The notes beneath the pieces are model-generated. The model was not told the origin of the DNA. It was given only the letters and a program-made list of their open reading frames with translations, and ran no database searches. The translations under genes were made by a program, and so were the position numbers. Of a stretch of DNA of 64,000 nt, positions 48,591 to 62,414 are shown one piece after another; position 1 is the first letter of the stretch; every line of letters begins with the position of its first letter. This DNA comes from Owenia fusiformis (Eukaryota > Annelida > Polychaeta > Sabellida > Oweniidae): contig CAIIXF020000003.1 of the NCBI GenBank assembly GCA_903813345.2, positions 11,732,931-11,796,930 on the forward strand. The letters run 5' to 3'.

Positions 48591-51500
48591 AGCTATGAAT
48601 AATAAGCCTAATTGGACCCAGTTTCCAATCTCTTTGGATTATAGAGCTTTGCTATGTAAACTTATTAGTGTTCAAAACATGCTTTATTCAAACACCTCTA
48701 CTGAAATGATGCGCTCTCTGGCTCAGCCCACCGAATGAATAACTACGACAAAATAGTATGTTTCAATTTCAAAGTATTAAATGCTAAGATAAAGAGAGCT
48801 TTTAATTAATTCCAACATGTGGGTGCCAGTATCAGTTGAATTATTTATTGCGTCATAACAATTATAGATTTTGAGAACTTTGTGAGACATGAGCGTTTAT
48901 TATACTATTTCCGTCTTTGTAAATGTGTTATCAAGGAAAAATAAATATTGTTACAGTAAAAAATTAATGATGATTCATATCTACGAAGATAAAAAGATGA
49001 TTAAAAAATACGGTACACACTTTTCTTAAAGTCTAACTTATGTTTTTACCACATGAAAAGTTTCACGCATTTCTTATGTTATTCTAATGCGATACAACTT
49101 TTGGAAACTCCTCTTCCCACGCTATTAATTGAATCTTAAAATCTTAGAATATTTTAAGCTAGTCTGCATATATAGTCTTATTGCAGGTTATACAAATAGA
49201 ATTATACATTCAAAGATAGATACTAGTACGTTAAGGTGCATGGCATCTAAAGAAGTGTAAAATCCTGAAAGAAATATTCTAAAATCGCGTCGATATTTCC
49301 CTTTCAATTCTATTTACCAAGAGAAGAACTGAGATATCAATTTACCATAGAGGTTATTGAATGTGCGAGTTGATAAGGATTGAACAAGAGAGTCCACTTT
49401 GATAAGTTTATAGAGATAGTTCAAATGAAAATCAAAGGATTATCACGAAACAACATTCAAGATTGACATGTATTGAGATAATATTTTTTCGAAAATAGCT
49501 CTCGACTTTTCTCCTATTTTCCCAGGTTATTGAGAAATCGTGGAAATATATGTGTTTATTGTACAGAACTAACTACTTTTTGAAGAACATGAAATGCCAT
49601 TGAATAATCCTAAGCCCCGATCTCTTTCGTGTCTTTCATCCTTTTTCAAAATCACACAATTCAATTAACTTGTCCCAAAAACCAGCCGAGATGGAAAAAT
49701 AAACATTTTCTTTTTCAAGTAAATTATATTTTTACAATCAGATTACGTAAAATACTTACCTGTGATTGAGAAGGCATTGTGTTAAAAAATAATAGTTGAG
49801 TTTTTAAAGGTATCTCTCTGCGATTAGCCTTGGGCGTTGGTTAAATCCCTGCATTAACTAAATATGATAAAAAGCTGCAATCCCCACATTTCCAGGTTCT
49901 GCCAAGTCTGCGTCCTGGTCATTTATACACTACGGACCCATTGTTGCATATACACAGAACTCCCAACCAAACCAAACAAGAAACAACACTTACCAAAGTT
50001 CCAATGATCCACTGCCCGAGAGCGAGACCGGTTTCAAAGTTCTCTTGATCGACATAAATGTGTGCAAATCATCATTCTCTTTCACACCATGTTTGCGTAG
50101 TGCTATAGAACGATGTTTGTCCTTTGCCTACATTTGTTTAATATGTTTTATATGCATTTGGTATTATGTTGGGATGGTGTAAATTGTAGGATCAAGTACA
50201 TCTACGACTTCGACTTTGTCTTCGACTTGACTTACATGTATCATTGTATATATAGTTCATGGCTTAAGCTATATAAATTAACATGCATGCTCAAGTGCAA
50301 ACCGGAAATACCAAAAATGGAAGCAGAACACAGCAAGAAAAAGAAAAAGATTTAAGAGTAAACCGCAGGCATAAGGAAAACAAACCCCGAGTGTCTAATA
50401 TCCCCTCCCCCTCCATATATATATCTTTTATTGACTCATTCAAGAACCAATATCGCAATGACAGACCATAACGCCAAGGGACAGTTCATTCACACTGAAG
50501 TCATTAGTAACAGTATTTGTTGAAGAAGGAATTAAAATTGATAGCCAATATTCAAAACATCAAAAATAAAATTAAACCAAATGTGCCGGATGATACCAAC
50601 AACAAAACTGTCGGTATTATTTGGAGTATCATTATACAAATATTGCATTTATTGAAAATTTGAATCATGTTTTGAAATGAAACTATGTTAAGCTCAAAGA
50701 TGTATAGAAAAGTCAACGCATGGGACTGGTATCATTCAATACAACCCTTGAATCATGCGGCGCAAAAGAAAATGGGACAAACCCAAACATAAATGGATAT
50801 AATGTACATCTAATGTTTCTTTATTGTCGATATAAAATTCTATATAAAACATTAATACTAAAATCAGTTTACATGTACATACATTCATAGAGACAACAAT
50901 ACATCGAAGATTTGACAATTACCTGTTTACACTACAATTTAGATTGATTGTTTTTGTAAAGATAAAATATAAAAGTAGTTAAAATACTAGTAGATATAAA
51001 AGGTTTTATTCCCGTTTCTTATTACCAGCTTTTACCCTGATATTTGTGTATTATATAAGCCATTTAGTATTCAAAGGAAATACTATTCGACAACCCTAGT
51101 AGTATTCTTAATACCCCTGTTCTGATGTCTTATCATATGCTATGAAATGCATACGGTATACGAAGGCATACGGTGTTCAAATCCCTTGGGACTTTGACTA
51201 AAGCTAATTTATAACATTACATGTACGCTTGTATGTAATATTGATTTGATTCTAAATTGCTCATCGTTAATATGATTGTACTGGTTGTTACAGTTTAATT
51301 AAATAATATACTGATATATGAATATTAAGTCTAAGGTTCTTTCTCTGTATCTATTGCCCTGATATAATGTATATAAAACATTTTCAAAAGACGAAAAGCT
51401 ATAGTTCAGAACCGAATACCCAAGTCTCGATATGAATATATTTTTCAAGTGCAAATATATGCCCAAGGCTTTTGATTATTCAAAAAAGCTCATGTTATTT

Positions 51501-52096
51501 CCCAATATCGATAGAATGATTCATAATCAATTGCATAGCTGTATCTGCCTAGATTAAAATAGATTTTTATTCTTAACATATTCTAGTTATCAAACGGATA
51601 AATATCTTTCCATTTGTTGATATTGAACAACACATCTTTCACCGGGGAGTCTCTCGTTCTGATGTCCAGGGCTCTTAACTGGGAGTATGTACTTGATTGT
51701 CTATGCTAAAAGGAGTTCAAATTCAAAACTAGACTTCTCTCTTTGCAAATACATATTGGCGTAAGCCATAATCTGTAACTTCATAACTCGTATTCCAGCC
51801 CAGTCAGTGCAGTTGTATACCAAGGCCTGTACGTATACCATTTAAACTATGCACTTGGTGTGTATGTAACTGCTTATATGAATATGTGCTCTGTATATTA
51901 TTCGATTATTAATCCAGTGAAGACAGGATTAAATGCATATGTCCCTCTATATGATATCATTTTCCAATATCTAATTTAAATCCTGTGTTTAACATGACAT
52001 AAAATAGCAACACGACAAAGGAGATTCAAAAAATGGATCTTATAACATATGATGTGAAGCGTTTTACTTTAGGTGTTCAACGCAGAGACTTTGCCC
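48591..52096. other. Intergenic, no gene seen
   Basis: AT-rich. Includes the probable 5' flank of the amine oxidase-like gene with a possible 5' exon near 49,779-49,762 ending in a GTAAGT donor. The remainder shows only short unsupported frames. Confidence 0.4.
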
Positions 52097-55078
52097 TTAA
52101 GGATTTCCACCATCGGATGACTCCATGTTAAAGCCAGATTCTGAGAGTTGTACGCTGAGGTTTTTGACCATGACAAGCGGCAAGACAACGTAAACCACAA
52201 TGAGAATAGCAACAATGATGATGGTGCTAATCAGTCCGATGAGACTCATAGCAAGCGAGATTTTGCCTTTGGTTCTTGCCGCGTCCAGCTCCCCGTTGTC
52301 AGCATCCCCTCGTGAAAGGCATGAGAATATTATGGCTACGACTCCTGAAACAGAAAATGTTAAAAATATAATATTCGGAATAGTAAAATATATACAGAAT
52401 ATCGCATAATTTTGAGTGATATCATTTTTATCGCCGAGTTGATATCAAATATCAACACGAGTGAGCGAAGCGAATGAGTGTTGATATTTGATATCTACGA
52501 GGCGATAAAATGATATCACGAGAGATAATGTGATATTGGGTTTATCCCATGATTACAATCACCTTGTGATGTTCTGATCCAATTTCCAGGACATTGGCAG
52601 ACAATACAAACTAGAAATTAGAAATCAATTGAATATTTGAAACACTTTATTTTAATATGCACTACTTTCTGTACATGATATAGCTAGTTTGTCATAAATA
52701 CCATTTTTAATCGTTATTTAGCAGGCTTCTAATCAAATTATATACACAATCGTAATTCAATACACCAATAAAACTTAAAGAGAATAAATCAACGGACCTA
52801 TTTTCTCAAAAGAGAATAAATTATCTGACCTAATTTCCAACAATATTGTGGCGCGAAATGCAAATGTGATATCACACGGATATGCGTGAGATAAACGATA
52901 TCACACGCATATGAGTTTGATAAACGATTTTCTGGAAAATATCACACGGATTTCAATTATATCAGAAATATCAATAGCTGTTATTGTACAGATAACACAT
53001 TAATCGTGGGATAAATACAGAATATCACATCATTTTGAGTGATATCATTTTTATCGCCGAGTTTGATATCAAATATCAACACGAGTGAGCGAAGCGAATG
53101 AGTGTTGATATTTGATATCTACGAGGCGATAAAATGATATCACGAGAAATTATGTGATATTGGGTTTATCCCATGATTACGATCACCTTGTGATATAGTT
53201 TGTCATAAATACAATTTTTTAACCGTTATTTAGCAGCCTTCTAATCAAATTATATACACAATCGTAATTTAATACACCAATGAAACTTAAAGAGAATAAA
53301 TTAACGGACCTATTTTCTCAAAAGAGAATAAATTATCTGACCTAATTTCCAACAATATTGTGGCGCAAAATGCAAATGTGCTATCACACGGATATGCGTG
53401 AGATAAACGATATCACACGCATATGAGTTTGATAAACGATTTTCTGGAAAATATCACACGAATTTCAATGATATCAGAAATATCAATAGCTGTTATCGTA
53501 CAGATAACACATTAATCGTGGGATAAAGTTTTATATAAAATTAAAAATGGAGAGCACTGCTTGTTCTACAAATTCTACGAAGTGATATTATAGATGGCAT
53601 TGGTGAATAGTACGAGAACGTTTATGCGACATAGTCATATTTTGCTTTCCAATACATGCAGCTTGGCCTTTGCTCCTTCAAAAGAGAGCTTCATTTGGTA
53701 CTACACTTACTCACGGGTTGGTGTAGAAAGATTTGTCCGCTGTGACGGAGCATGCTTTTTTCATAAATACACTAAGTTGTAACACTTTATCGTTACGTTA
53801 ACGGTTTTTTGGAGTTCCGTTTACATAACAATAGTGAGGTATCAAATCGAAGATTCTGTTGTCTTCTTAACTATTTGTTCGCTCACAGGTACATTTTCTT
53901 AAACATATAATGCTGATATACGTTTGTGATAAAAATGTCGTGGGAATTCTGCCTACAAAGCGTGAAATAATGAAAAAAAGAAAAATCGAACCGTTTCGGT
54001 AACCAGCGTTATTGAGTGGATCACCAGTGTTACTGTATTAGGCTCGAACTACGTACTCCAGACACTAAGGATTACATATTATGATGATCATTATAAATTG
54101 ATGGTCTACTAATATACAATATACGCTGTACGTTAAATATATAATGCGAAACATATTTTATATAAAAATGTTTCAATTTTTGCACAAAATAGATGGAGGA
54201 TATATAATACTAATTCATATATGTTTGCATTTGATAATTTTGAATCTAAGTGGATTTCCCTTTAGCATTGCCCTTATAGGAAGCACAATATGAATCCCAC
54301 AATTTTCGCTATGTCCTATCTTTACCAAGAGAATAAAACATTCTAGTTGAAATTCACCCTAATCTTACTTGTTCCTTTGCAATTCGTTCGACTTCACTTA
54401 AAAGAGAGCTTTGTTGGTAGTTTATGACTCAGTCTGCGCGCCGGGTAAGTCATGTATATAAATGAATCAAGTGTTGAACCATTGGGATAGGTCCTTGCAC
54501 TATGTCCCCTATACATGTGCAATAATGTCCCCGTTTTGTATGCTCTTGTCAGAACACAAACCCATTTCCCATATTAGTTGATTCCAAGTAAGGACCACTT
54601 GAGGCAACATAGAAAGGAGATACAATCATCCGTTCCCCAAAGTAGATTTCTCATGGAGTTACATCTATTCTTTAATAACATATATGTACCTCGCATCCTG
54701 GAGGCTAGACGTGGTTATTAACTATGAAGGCGTCTTTAAGAAGCGAGACCAAGCTATTGAAAAAGGTTACCTTAACACGTAAAGCGATTTTTATTTTGAA
54801 TTCTGTCAGACATTGTATAACTTTAACATCACACCTTATCTACACTTTCAGCTTCCCGACAAGATTTGGTAGACTCTCTTATGTTTCTAATAGGAATTTA
54901 GTCCCTGTTTAGAAATCTTACCCAATATTGCATTACAGCATATGCAACTGAATACAGCAAACGCAAGGTAGTCGGATGGTCTTACTGTTGTCTGTATTAT
55001 GGTTGTATGCGTAGCTCCTGGCTGGACCGTCACGGGGGTGTACCCATCCTTAGTGTACGTAGCGTCTGGTTGCGACAT
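52097..55078 (-). CDS. CD225/dispanin (IFITM-like) two-pass membrane protein
   Basis: Two exons, 55078-54922 and 52344-52097, join with a split Gly codon to give 134 residues. The N-terminal ~34 residues are polar, with Thr, Pro and Tyr. Next comes the first intramembrane segment with the CD225 hallmark DYLAFAVFSCICCNAILGVV and AIIFSCLSRGD. The conserved loop follows (ELDAARTKGKISLAMS, like the GD..GA...S..AK pattern of the family), then a second helix (GLISTIIIVAILIVVYVVL) and a short C-tail. The adjacent Cys pair is a typical palmitoylation position in this family. Dispanins act at plasma or endosomal membranes; vertebrate IFITMs restrict enveloped-virus fusion and PRRT/SYNDIG members act in synapses. 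The particular role here cannot be assigned. The 2.6-kb intron carries several transposon copies. Confidence 0.87.
52390..53527. repeat. Tandem dimer of a hairpin plus miniature-transposon unit
   Basis: Two diverged copies (start words tacagaatatc at 52393 and 53015). Each opens with a near-perfect hairpin (52416-52519 and 53039-53143): GTGATATCATTTTTATCGCC / GGCGATAAAATGATATCAC arms with an inner TGATATCAAATATCAACA / TGTTGATATTTGATATC pair. Each then continues to a segment bounded by TTTATCCCATGATTA and its inverse TAATCGTGGGATAAA. Copy 2 lacks about 110 bp of copy 1. Confidence 0.75.
53783..54029. mobile_element. 5'-truncated copy of the CACTGGTG foldback element
   Basis: Matches the centre and right arm of the element at 9761-19254 (AGATTCTGTTGTCTTCT, GTGGGAATTCTGCCTACAA, ending GGATCACCAGTG). 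It lacks the LTR insertion, so it provides the empty site (CTTAAACATATAATGCTGATA). Confidence 0.8.
54371..54446. mobile_element. Micro-MITE copy (~76 bp)
   Basis: Contains TTTGCAATTCGTTCGACTTC, the internal hairpin-side word AAAAGAGAGCTTT and the end CTGCGCGCCGGGTAA, shared with the copies at 59485 and 63474. The target duplication is not clear here. Confidence 0.65.
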
Positions 55079-55671
55079 ATTTATTTATAGATGGAGCTGG
55101 AAAATACAATGAACATTTTGAGTTTTGCATACCTTTTTCGGTTCTCGGTTAATTTTATAAATTTAAGTTAATTTTTTGTTTAGTTTGGCCATATGTTGTC
55201 AATTGTATATATAGAATTTTGACAGACAACCATTCTTTTATACTTATGGAATATGTATTACTTCATTCTGTATTGGGAATATAAAAAGTTAACTTTGCTT
55301 ATTTATTTGTTTAACAAGGATCAGGTTTCCACTCAAAATCACCAGATAAGACCAATCCACTGCTTCCACTACTCGGTAAAATAAACTGTTGAACCCAGTT
55401 TTTACAGGCTAAATCGTGCCTTAATTTCAAATTATTACCGATGATGTTTAACAGAAATGATTTGAGGAAAACTGTTGATAATAGTGAAATAAGACGAAGT
55501 TGACAGAAAATAGTATATATTGTAATAAGACGACAGTGTTGAGAATAGTGTAGTGCAGTGACACTATTGTATTATCTATTATGTCATTGGTAAGATTAGT
55601 GGGATTGTATGAGAAGTGCACTAAGAACCATTGAGAATAGTTACTTAATGTAAGAACCTTTATATAGAAAT

Positions 55672-56835
55672 ACTATATAGTATACTACACGTTAGTACCA
55701 TTGTTGGGAATAGAATACAACACGTTAGTACCGTTGTTGAGAATAGTATACTACACGTAAGTACCATTGTTGAGAATAGTATACTACACGTAAGTACCAT
55801 TGTTGAGAATAGTATATTACAAGTAAGTACCATTGTTGAGAATAGTATACTGTATGTAAGTACCATTGTTGGGAATAGTATACTACACGTAAGTACCATT
55901 GTTGAGAATAGTATACTGTATGTAAGTACCATTGTTGAGAATAGTATACTACACGTAAGTACCATTGTTGAGAATAGTATACTGTATGTAAGTACCATTG
56001 TTGGGAATAGTATACTACACGTAAGTACCATTGTTGAGAATAGTATATTACACGGAAGTACCATTGTTGAGAATAGTATATTACACGTAAGTACAGTTGT
56101 TGCTGAGAATAGAATACTTCACGTACGTACCATTTAATTGTTGAGAATAATGTATTACAAGTAAGTACAGTTGTTGAGAATAGAATACTTCACGTAAGTA
56201 CCATTGATGAGAATAGAATACTTCACGTAAGTACCATTGTTGAAAATAGTATACTGTATGTAAGTACCATTGTTGAGAATAGTGTACTACACATTAGTAC
56301 CGTTGTTGAGAATAGTATATTACAAGTAAGTACAGTTGTTGAGAATAGAATACTACACGTAAGTACCATTGTTGAGAATAGTATATTACACGTAAGTACA
56401 GTTGTTGAGAATAGTATATTACAGGTAAGTACAGTTGTTGAGAATAGTATATTACACGTAAGTACAGTTGTTGAGAATAGAATACTACACGTAAGTACCA
56501 TTGATGAGAATAGTATTTTACAAGTAAGTACAGTTGTTGAGAATAGTATATTACAAGTAAGTACAGTTGTTGAGAATAGTATATTACACGTAAGTACAGT
56601 TGTTGAGAATAGAATACTACACGTAAGTACCATTGTTGAGAATAGTATATTACAAGTAAGTACAGTTGTTGAGAATAGTATATTACAAGTAAGTACAGTT
56701 GTTGAGAATAGAATACTACACGTAAGTACCATTGTTGAGAATAGTATATTACAAGTAAGTACAGTTGTTGAGAATAGTATATTACAAGTAAGTACAGTTG
56801 TTGAGAATAGTGTACTACACGTAAGTACAGGAGTG
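55672..56835. repeat. 33-bp minisatellite, ~34 copies
   Basis: Unit AAGTACCATTGTTGAGAATA plus GTATACTACACGT, with ACCATT/ACAGTT and variable ATACTACACG/ATATTACAAG parts. Weaker degenerate units precede it from ~55,490. As 33 is divisible by three, one minus-strand frame stays open and repeats an 11-residue motif; I regard it as non-coding. Confidence 0.93.
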
Positions 56836-59484
56836 TGTTTTGGTGTCGTTGTTGGGAATAATGTTTTGCAATACCATGGCGTAGACAGAATAGGTGACAT
56901 GACTAATAATAGGCAGAATTATCTGCTTATTAACACATGCATCATTCAATCGATTAATTCTAGGTCAACGAATATAGCCACTCCCCCTCCATCATGAGAT
57001 ATCATGGCCTTCTATTAGCTTCACACTAGCATCATATTTCTGGTTAAAGGCAGAAAGATGTGATGAGTATCAGAATGATTCCCCCCGAACAATATCAGAA
57101 CTAGTGTTGAAAATCTTTGAAAATCGCTAGATATGACTTGTCTACATTCGATATTTGATTTGTGATACCACATTTTATATCTACATTAAACACCAAATGG
57201 AATTAATCAACTGCACGTTAATTGCCAGTAATTGCCGTAAATACATCTCACTCGAGCTCCCTGTGCTTAGGGTTCATTCTACCATCACCCCAAGGCTTCT
57301 TTTGTTAGAGTGACTTAGAGTTGGATAACCAACAGATCGCCACTTTACAGTACATCAGGAAAAAGAAGATGTCTCTTGTCCAGCGTAACCATGCACCTCT
57401 ATATGTAATGGCAGGCGGTGATTGATTATTAGACTCAATACAGAATAATCTTTATGGTTTATTGTTGGTGTCAATTAATGAACGGGGCATAATATATCTG
57501 ATTATGTCCTACGATGAATCACCAGCTTTACAAATTGCGATATCGCATTTTGCTTTTGGCCAAATCGATTAATAGACAGTAGACACTGAACATGATGATA
57601 TGCCGATGGCTTGCAAAGACCAAGAGGCTGCAACAGACTCGCTCAATAATTGCAAACATACGGCCATATTACATAATGTGCTACAAGTATAGTCAAACTA
57701 ATTCGACCGATGAATATTATCAAATTGCTTCTTGTAATTCCATTTCTTGTATTTATTATGTCCATGGCCGGTTGGCAGAAATTATCCGTCTCCTCGAGTA
57801 GGTGGCCATTGGTTCTCAACATTGGTTCTCACCACATATTTCCGTTTCACAAAGTCCTCTTTTACAATGTTAAACTTATGATTTTGCTCCACAGATTCTT
57901 TGATTCTATCCGAAAGGAAAATTTAAAACCGTGTGTGTTGGTAATCATGCAATACATTGCACAATGGGCATCGTATTATTACTGCCATTACATTATAGCA
58001 GCTATGAAAGTATTGAAACATCCTTGGATAAAGGATGAGGTGATATAAAGCCGAACACGTTTTATGACCCCCTAATAACAAACATAAATAAGATGAAAGA
58101 TCAAATTCGTCATTCAAGATAGGGCTTCATTACTATACAGCAGCTATGGTATGGAATGAAGTGAAATACCCTTGGGCCAAGGATAAGATGACCAACATTT
58201 AACCGATATTACCACGGCATCTTCTGGCTGAGAACAATAAGGAAGGAAATTGTCCTGAAACAATGAAACGGATGAAGATGCATTTGAAGCATTTCCATTT
58301 TATGAAATCCTAATGGCCGTACTGGCTCATATAAGAAAGGACCTTCCTACACAAAATTACAATGCGATTAAAGAGCATTGTGAGATCCACTGCCTATCTC
58401 AAGCATAAGATAAGAGAAAGAGCATATTCAAAACATTCCAAATTAATTTACACCGTACCAGGGACGTATTTAGTAATTGATGTAAATCGACGAAGGATTA
58501 TATGTATGACATTGCGAGCCTTTTTATGGGACAGTGCGTTAGACTGACCTTTAATTGTGCCGCATGCCTTTAATTGTGCCGCATGCAGCTAGTTTGAGTG
58601 AACATGGAGATCAACAAAAATAACACAACCTGATAATTGCGCTCCATTGAGCTCACAATGGGTGGATACCCACAAGGCTGTGCTTTCTATAACTGGCCTG
58701 GTCCACATATATACATTTGAATTCTGTTTCAACAATGTTGTCAAAAGACGATGGATGGACAAATGAAATCATAATTGATTATGATCCTTTTCATCTGATG
58801 CTTGCGAGGACCACTCACTGTTGAACGTTCAAGACTCAAAGCTTATATCGGAATGTAAATAGGTGTAAAGTTGTAAACCATCGGCTGCCTCACTGTGTGT
58901 GCCAGGGCTCGGCTCATTTTGCCAGTTGCACCAATCCCGATCAATAATAGCGATTTGATCATCTCCCCAACAGTTACAAAAATATCAAGGCATACTCTCA
59001 CGAAGATTACAATGTACAGCAATTTCCAGTCATATTTCTTCTAATAAATGTAGTTATAATTTAGCACAAGACAATAATTCATACACACTGAGACCACCCA
59101 CCCCAATTTCTTTCATTATCAGATAATTAGTTCCACTTTATACATTATATACTGAATCAAATACAATATGTAGACCTATGTCACGAGGAAATATCAGTCT
59201 TTTCTAACAGTTTGCAGTCAAATCCCTCTTCATCTTGGCTACAGGAGGAACTCTTTTTAAGGTGACGACTAAGTAAAAAAAGTACTGACTCTGGCAGACG
59301 TATTTTTTTGATAAAGACACATGATTTTAAAAACTGATTTCCTTATATGTGAATGCATCTCCTGACTAAAAAGACATGTCAAAGTTAACATCACACATAC
59401 ACGTACTTGTAGGTGTATGGGTCCCTAAATCTAACATGGAAACTGTGGTCAAGTAAGGGGGGGGGTATCACAGAGGTTTGCAGC
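56836..59484. other. Gene-poor region
   Basis: No gene I can defend. A 112-codon plus-strand ORF (57710-58048) begins with a hydrophobic stretch but has no family resemblance. A weakly similar segment follows at ~58,120-58,200. Confidence 0.4.
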
Positions 59485-59562
59485 TACCCTTTTGCATTCG
59501 TTCGACTTCGCTTCTCAAAAGAGAGCTTCTAGTTTATAAATAGACTAGCTGCGCGCAGGGAA
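59485..59562. mobile_element. Micro-MITE copy (78 bp) with 9-bp target duplication
   Basis: Starts TACCCTTTTGCATTCG, has an internal short hairpin (GCTTCTC AAAA GAGAGC) and ends GCGCGCAGGGAA. It is flanked by direct repeats GTTTGCAGC (59476-59484 and 59563-59571). Confidence 0.75.
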
Positions 59563-59571
59563 GTTTGCAGC

Positions 59572-61447
59572 TAGCCCAATTTTGAAAATTGTATTTTTCA
59601 AATCGTTTAGTTAACCAGAAAGGCCAAGAATTCAGAGCTATCAAAAATGAATGATGAAATAATTACCCCATTGATAAAGCGATTGGGATACAGTGTAACA
59701 TGTTTAAAACGTCACTTAGCCATCTTGAACACTTCAGATATGGGACAACATTTTATATTGTGCTAATGGAGGCATCATGTTGAAGCTACCTAGTCATGCA
59801 TTACATTACATTACTTATTAATGGTCGTTTAATTCACTTTATGAATTAATGATCATCGGTTCCGAATACTTGAATGACTGTACAACAAAGTAATACAATA
59901 CCTTTTCACATGCATATGTGGGGAGGATTACATTTACTCTTAGGGGAAATATGATATAGTTCTAACAATCCCCCGGGAAGACCTTCACTAAAACCCATAC
60001 TTTCTGAAGTACATCGCTGCGTGTCAGATGTTCAACTAACTAATTTGTCCCGCTATCAAAAGGTTCGATGACCGGCTTTGAATTAACACTTTCATTTTGA
60101 TAATAATTGATTGCGGATTTTCTACATGTTTTTCAAATATAACGTGACATTGTTAAACCAATCGATCCAAAAATAATCATTCTTCGATTTAATTGGATTT
60201 CTTGAGGGAATGCGAATGTGTCGTAAAACTTTTCTTCGAGGGAGTAGGAATCCGAGAACGCAAGAATGCTGCTTTATCAGATATAAGGGAAGGGCCAGCC
60301 TGATGCGTATTTATATGTACTTCTACTCAAAGTGAATAGCTATTCCGAGATGCCATGCCTTGCCATTAGCTACAACTGTACAAGGGTCGGATCAAGCTAG
60401 TAGGTCATCATGCATGTCATGAGACAGGCGCACAGTCTACTCTCACATTAGCACACAAATACCTCAACAAATAAATACCATGGCAATATGCATTGCTCTC
60501 ATTCGATCTCCTTTTTGAGAAGGCAATCTGTATCAAAATAAAAATGACAATTACACCAGAACAAGGCAAGGGCTAATAATGCCAGCTCAGCATGGCCTTT
60601 ATTACCTGGCCCTAGCTTACTGAATAGCCAACACAGCAAATTGGATATAAAAGTAAAAGTGGACAGAAAGCTCAAACTTGCAAGCAACTCCCATTAAATT
60701 TAATTTCGGATTGCTAATTACTCAATTTTGATTGGCCAAGCTTGAGGAATTCGAAATATACACTGTTTTTAAATGTCCTAACAGATTGATCAAGTTTAAA
60801 CCTAGCTGGAAAATATGAACACCATAACCTATCGGATATACAATACCTGAAGTTGCAATTATAATATATCCATAGGGGAAATATCGGGGCAATATGCTTC
60901 TTACTCCTAGGTCATGAACGTATTTCAAAAACGTTATTATTCAAATACAAATGGTTATTTTTGTACATTTGTATACGAGTTCCATTGATTACCTGTATGG
61001 CCAATGTATATTTGTCAACGTGTATACCTTTTTTACCGGGCTTTTTTAATATAAACATGGAGGTGATCGAACAGATTCTGCCTATTTAAGAACTGTAATG
61101 AGATCAATAGTTGACTATTATGCACATACTTACTCCAATAGCACACCATTGTTATCGTTTTTTATTCAGTTTTATAGAATATTGCTAATATAGATTTATA
61201 CATTATTACTGACATGCCGAGTGCTTGAACCCCAGCCCGTTTACGATTGTAAACCAAGTGTCGCTATGTTTAATAGTATGGGAGGCACTCTCGTTGTTTG
61301 GTTCTTTGTTTCATATCAGTTCAATTGAAAAGTTGGAAGTTACGTCTCATATTTCTGGGAAACAAAATCTTGGCTAAGGTACAGCTGGAAAGTAACATTT
61401 TGGTAAAAAATTGCTATACCTGCACATGTTATTTTCTGGTACAAAAT
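59572..61447. other. Gene-poor region
   Basis: No exon or repeat that I can support; AT-rich non-coding sequence. Confidence 0.4.
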
Positions 61448-61710
61448 AAAGTATGAAGCCATGTGTCAATTTCCTTGCTTTTTTCAGGAAAGTATCATTA
61501 CATTGTCTTCTTTTAAAATATCTGGTAGGCGTTCAATGGGAACTCCAGGAAATTCTGATATTTCACACTTTCTATTTTTCCAAATTTTCTTTCAAAGTTT
61601 CCAGACAACACAGGAGCTAGCATTGACCTGTTTCCAGATATTCTAAAAGAAGACAGTGTAATGATACTTTCCTGAAAAAGCAAGGAAATACACATATGCC
61701 TTCATACTTT
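61448..61710. repeat. Inverted-repeat (MITE-like) element, ~263 bp
   Basis: Arms of about 80 bp: AAAGTATGAAGCC outward at the left and GGC(C)TTCATACTTT at the right, with long shared inner parts (TTTCAGGAAAGTATCATTAC against its reverse complement). They flank a ~95-bp centre. No coding capacity. Confidence 0.75.
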
Positions 61711-62414
61711 TTAGCCATATATCATTTCATGAATGGCGGCAGACATACTGCACATGAACTATTTTGATTGATCGAGACTAGGATGAAGACAAGATCAAGA
61801 CAACCATGTCTCCTTGAATTTTAATAGTGACTATCAGGTACTGATTGAATAAGTGAAGTATAAACGAGAAACGTGTGAAAAACTTACGTTTTAGACGTTA
61901 TATCTTTCGTCGCTTTCCCGAAGAGCTGGAAATCCTGCAACGCTGTTGGTTTGTCAGCTTTATTTTCTGGATTATCTCCGTTGCGTTGTGCCTGTTAATC
62001 CCTTACGAAGTCTTATCATATAGTTCGTTGTCCTTGTCGACTTATTCTCTCTTTCTATTTGAGAGTAGTGTTTAACATTCAACGTTTTGACTCGAGGCCA
62101 GTGCTACTTCCCTTGTCCAGGTATCCCAGATATGACCTTTACACTTTTCTGAATCGCATTGGTAAATTAAAGCATTTTAGAAAGCATCTGCTGTATTGAG
62201 TATTCAATTCCCATCGGGCCTTGCGTGGCTGTGATTCGTTTAAAGACGTCACGTGATTGTACGCACCCACCTGGATGGAGATGGGCAGTTAATATGTCTT
62301 GTCTGTGTATTACAGTGATGGAATCAATCCAAGATTAAGACGAATTCCGCTCGAGATATATATAAATTGTTAATAACAACAATTGCATTTTAGGCTGAAC
62401 TATAACACCCAGGG

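Noticed and set aside
49762-49779. First exon MPSQSQ for the amine oxidase-like gene
   Set aside because: Good donor, but joining it to the next exon breaks the frame; kept only as a possible 5' untranslated exon.
55660-56900. ORFs of 134 and 225 codons with an 11-residue repeat
   Set aside because: The 33-bp array is divisible by three, so an open frame persists by construction; no signal peptide or homologue recognised.
57710-58048. 112-codon ORF with a hydrophobic start
   Set aside because: No family pattern, no splice context, AT-rich composition typical of chance frames.
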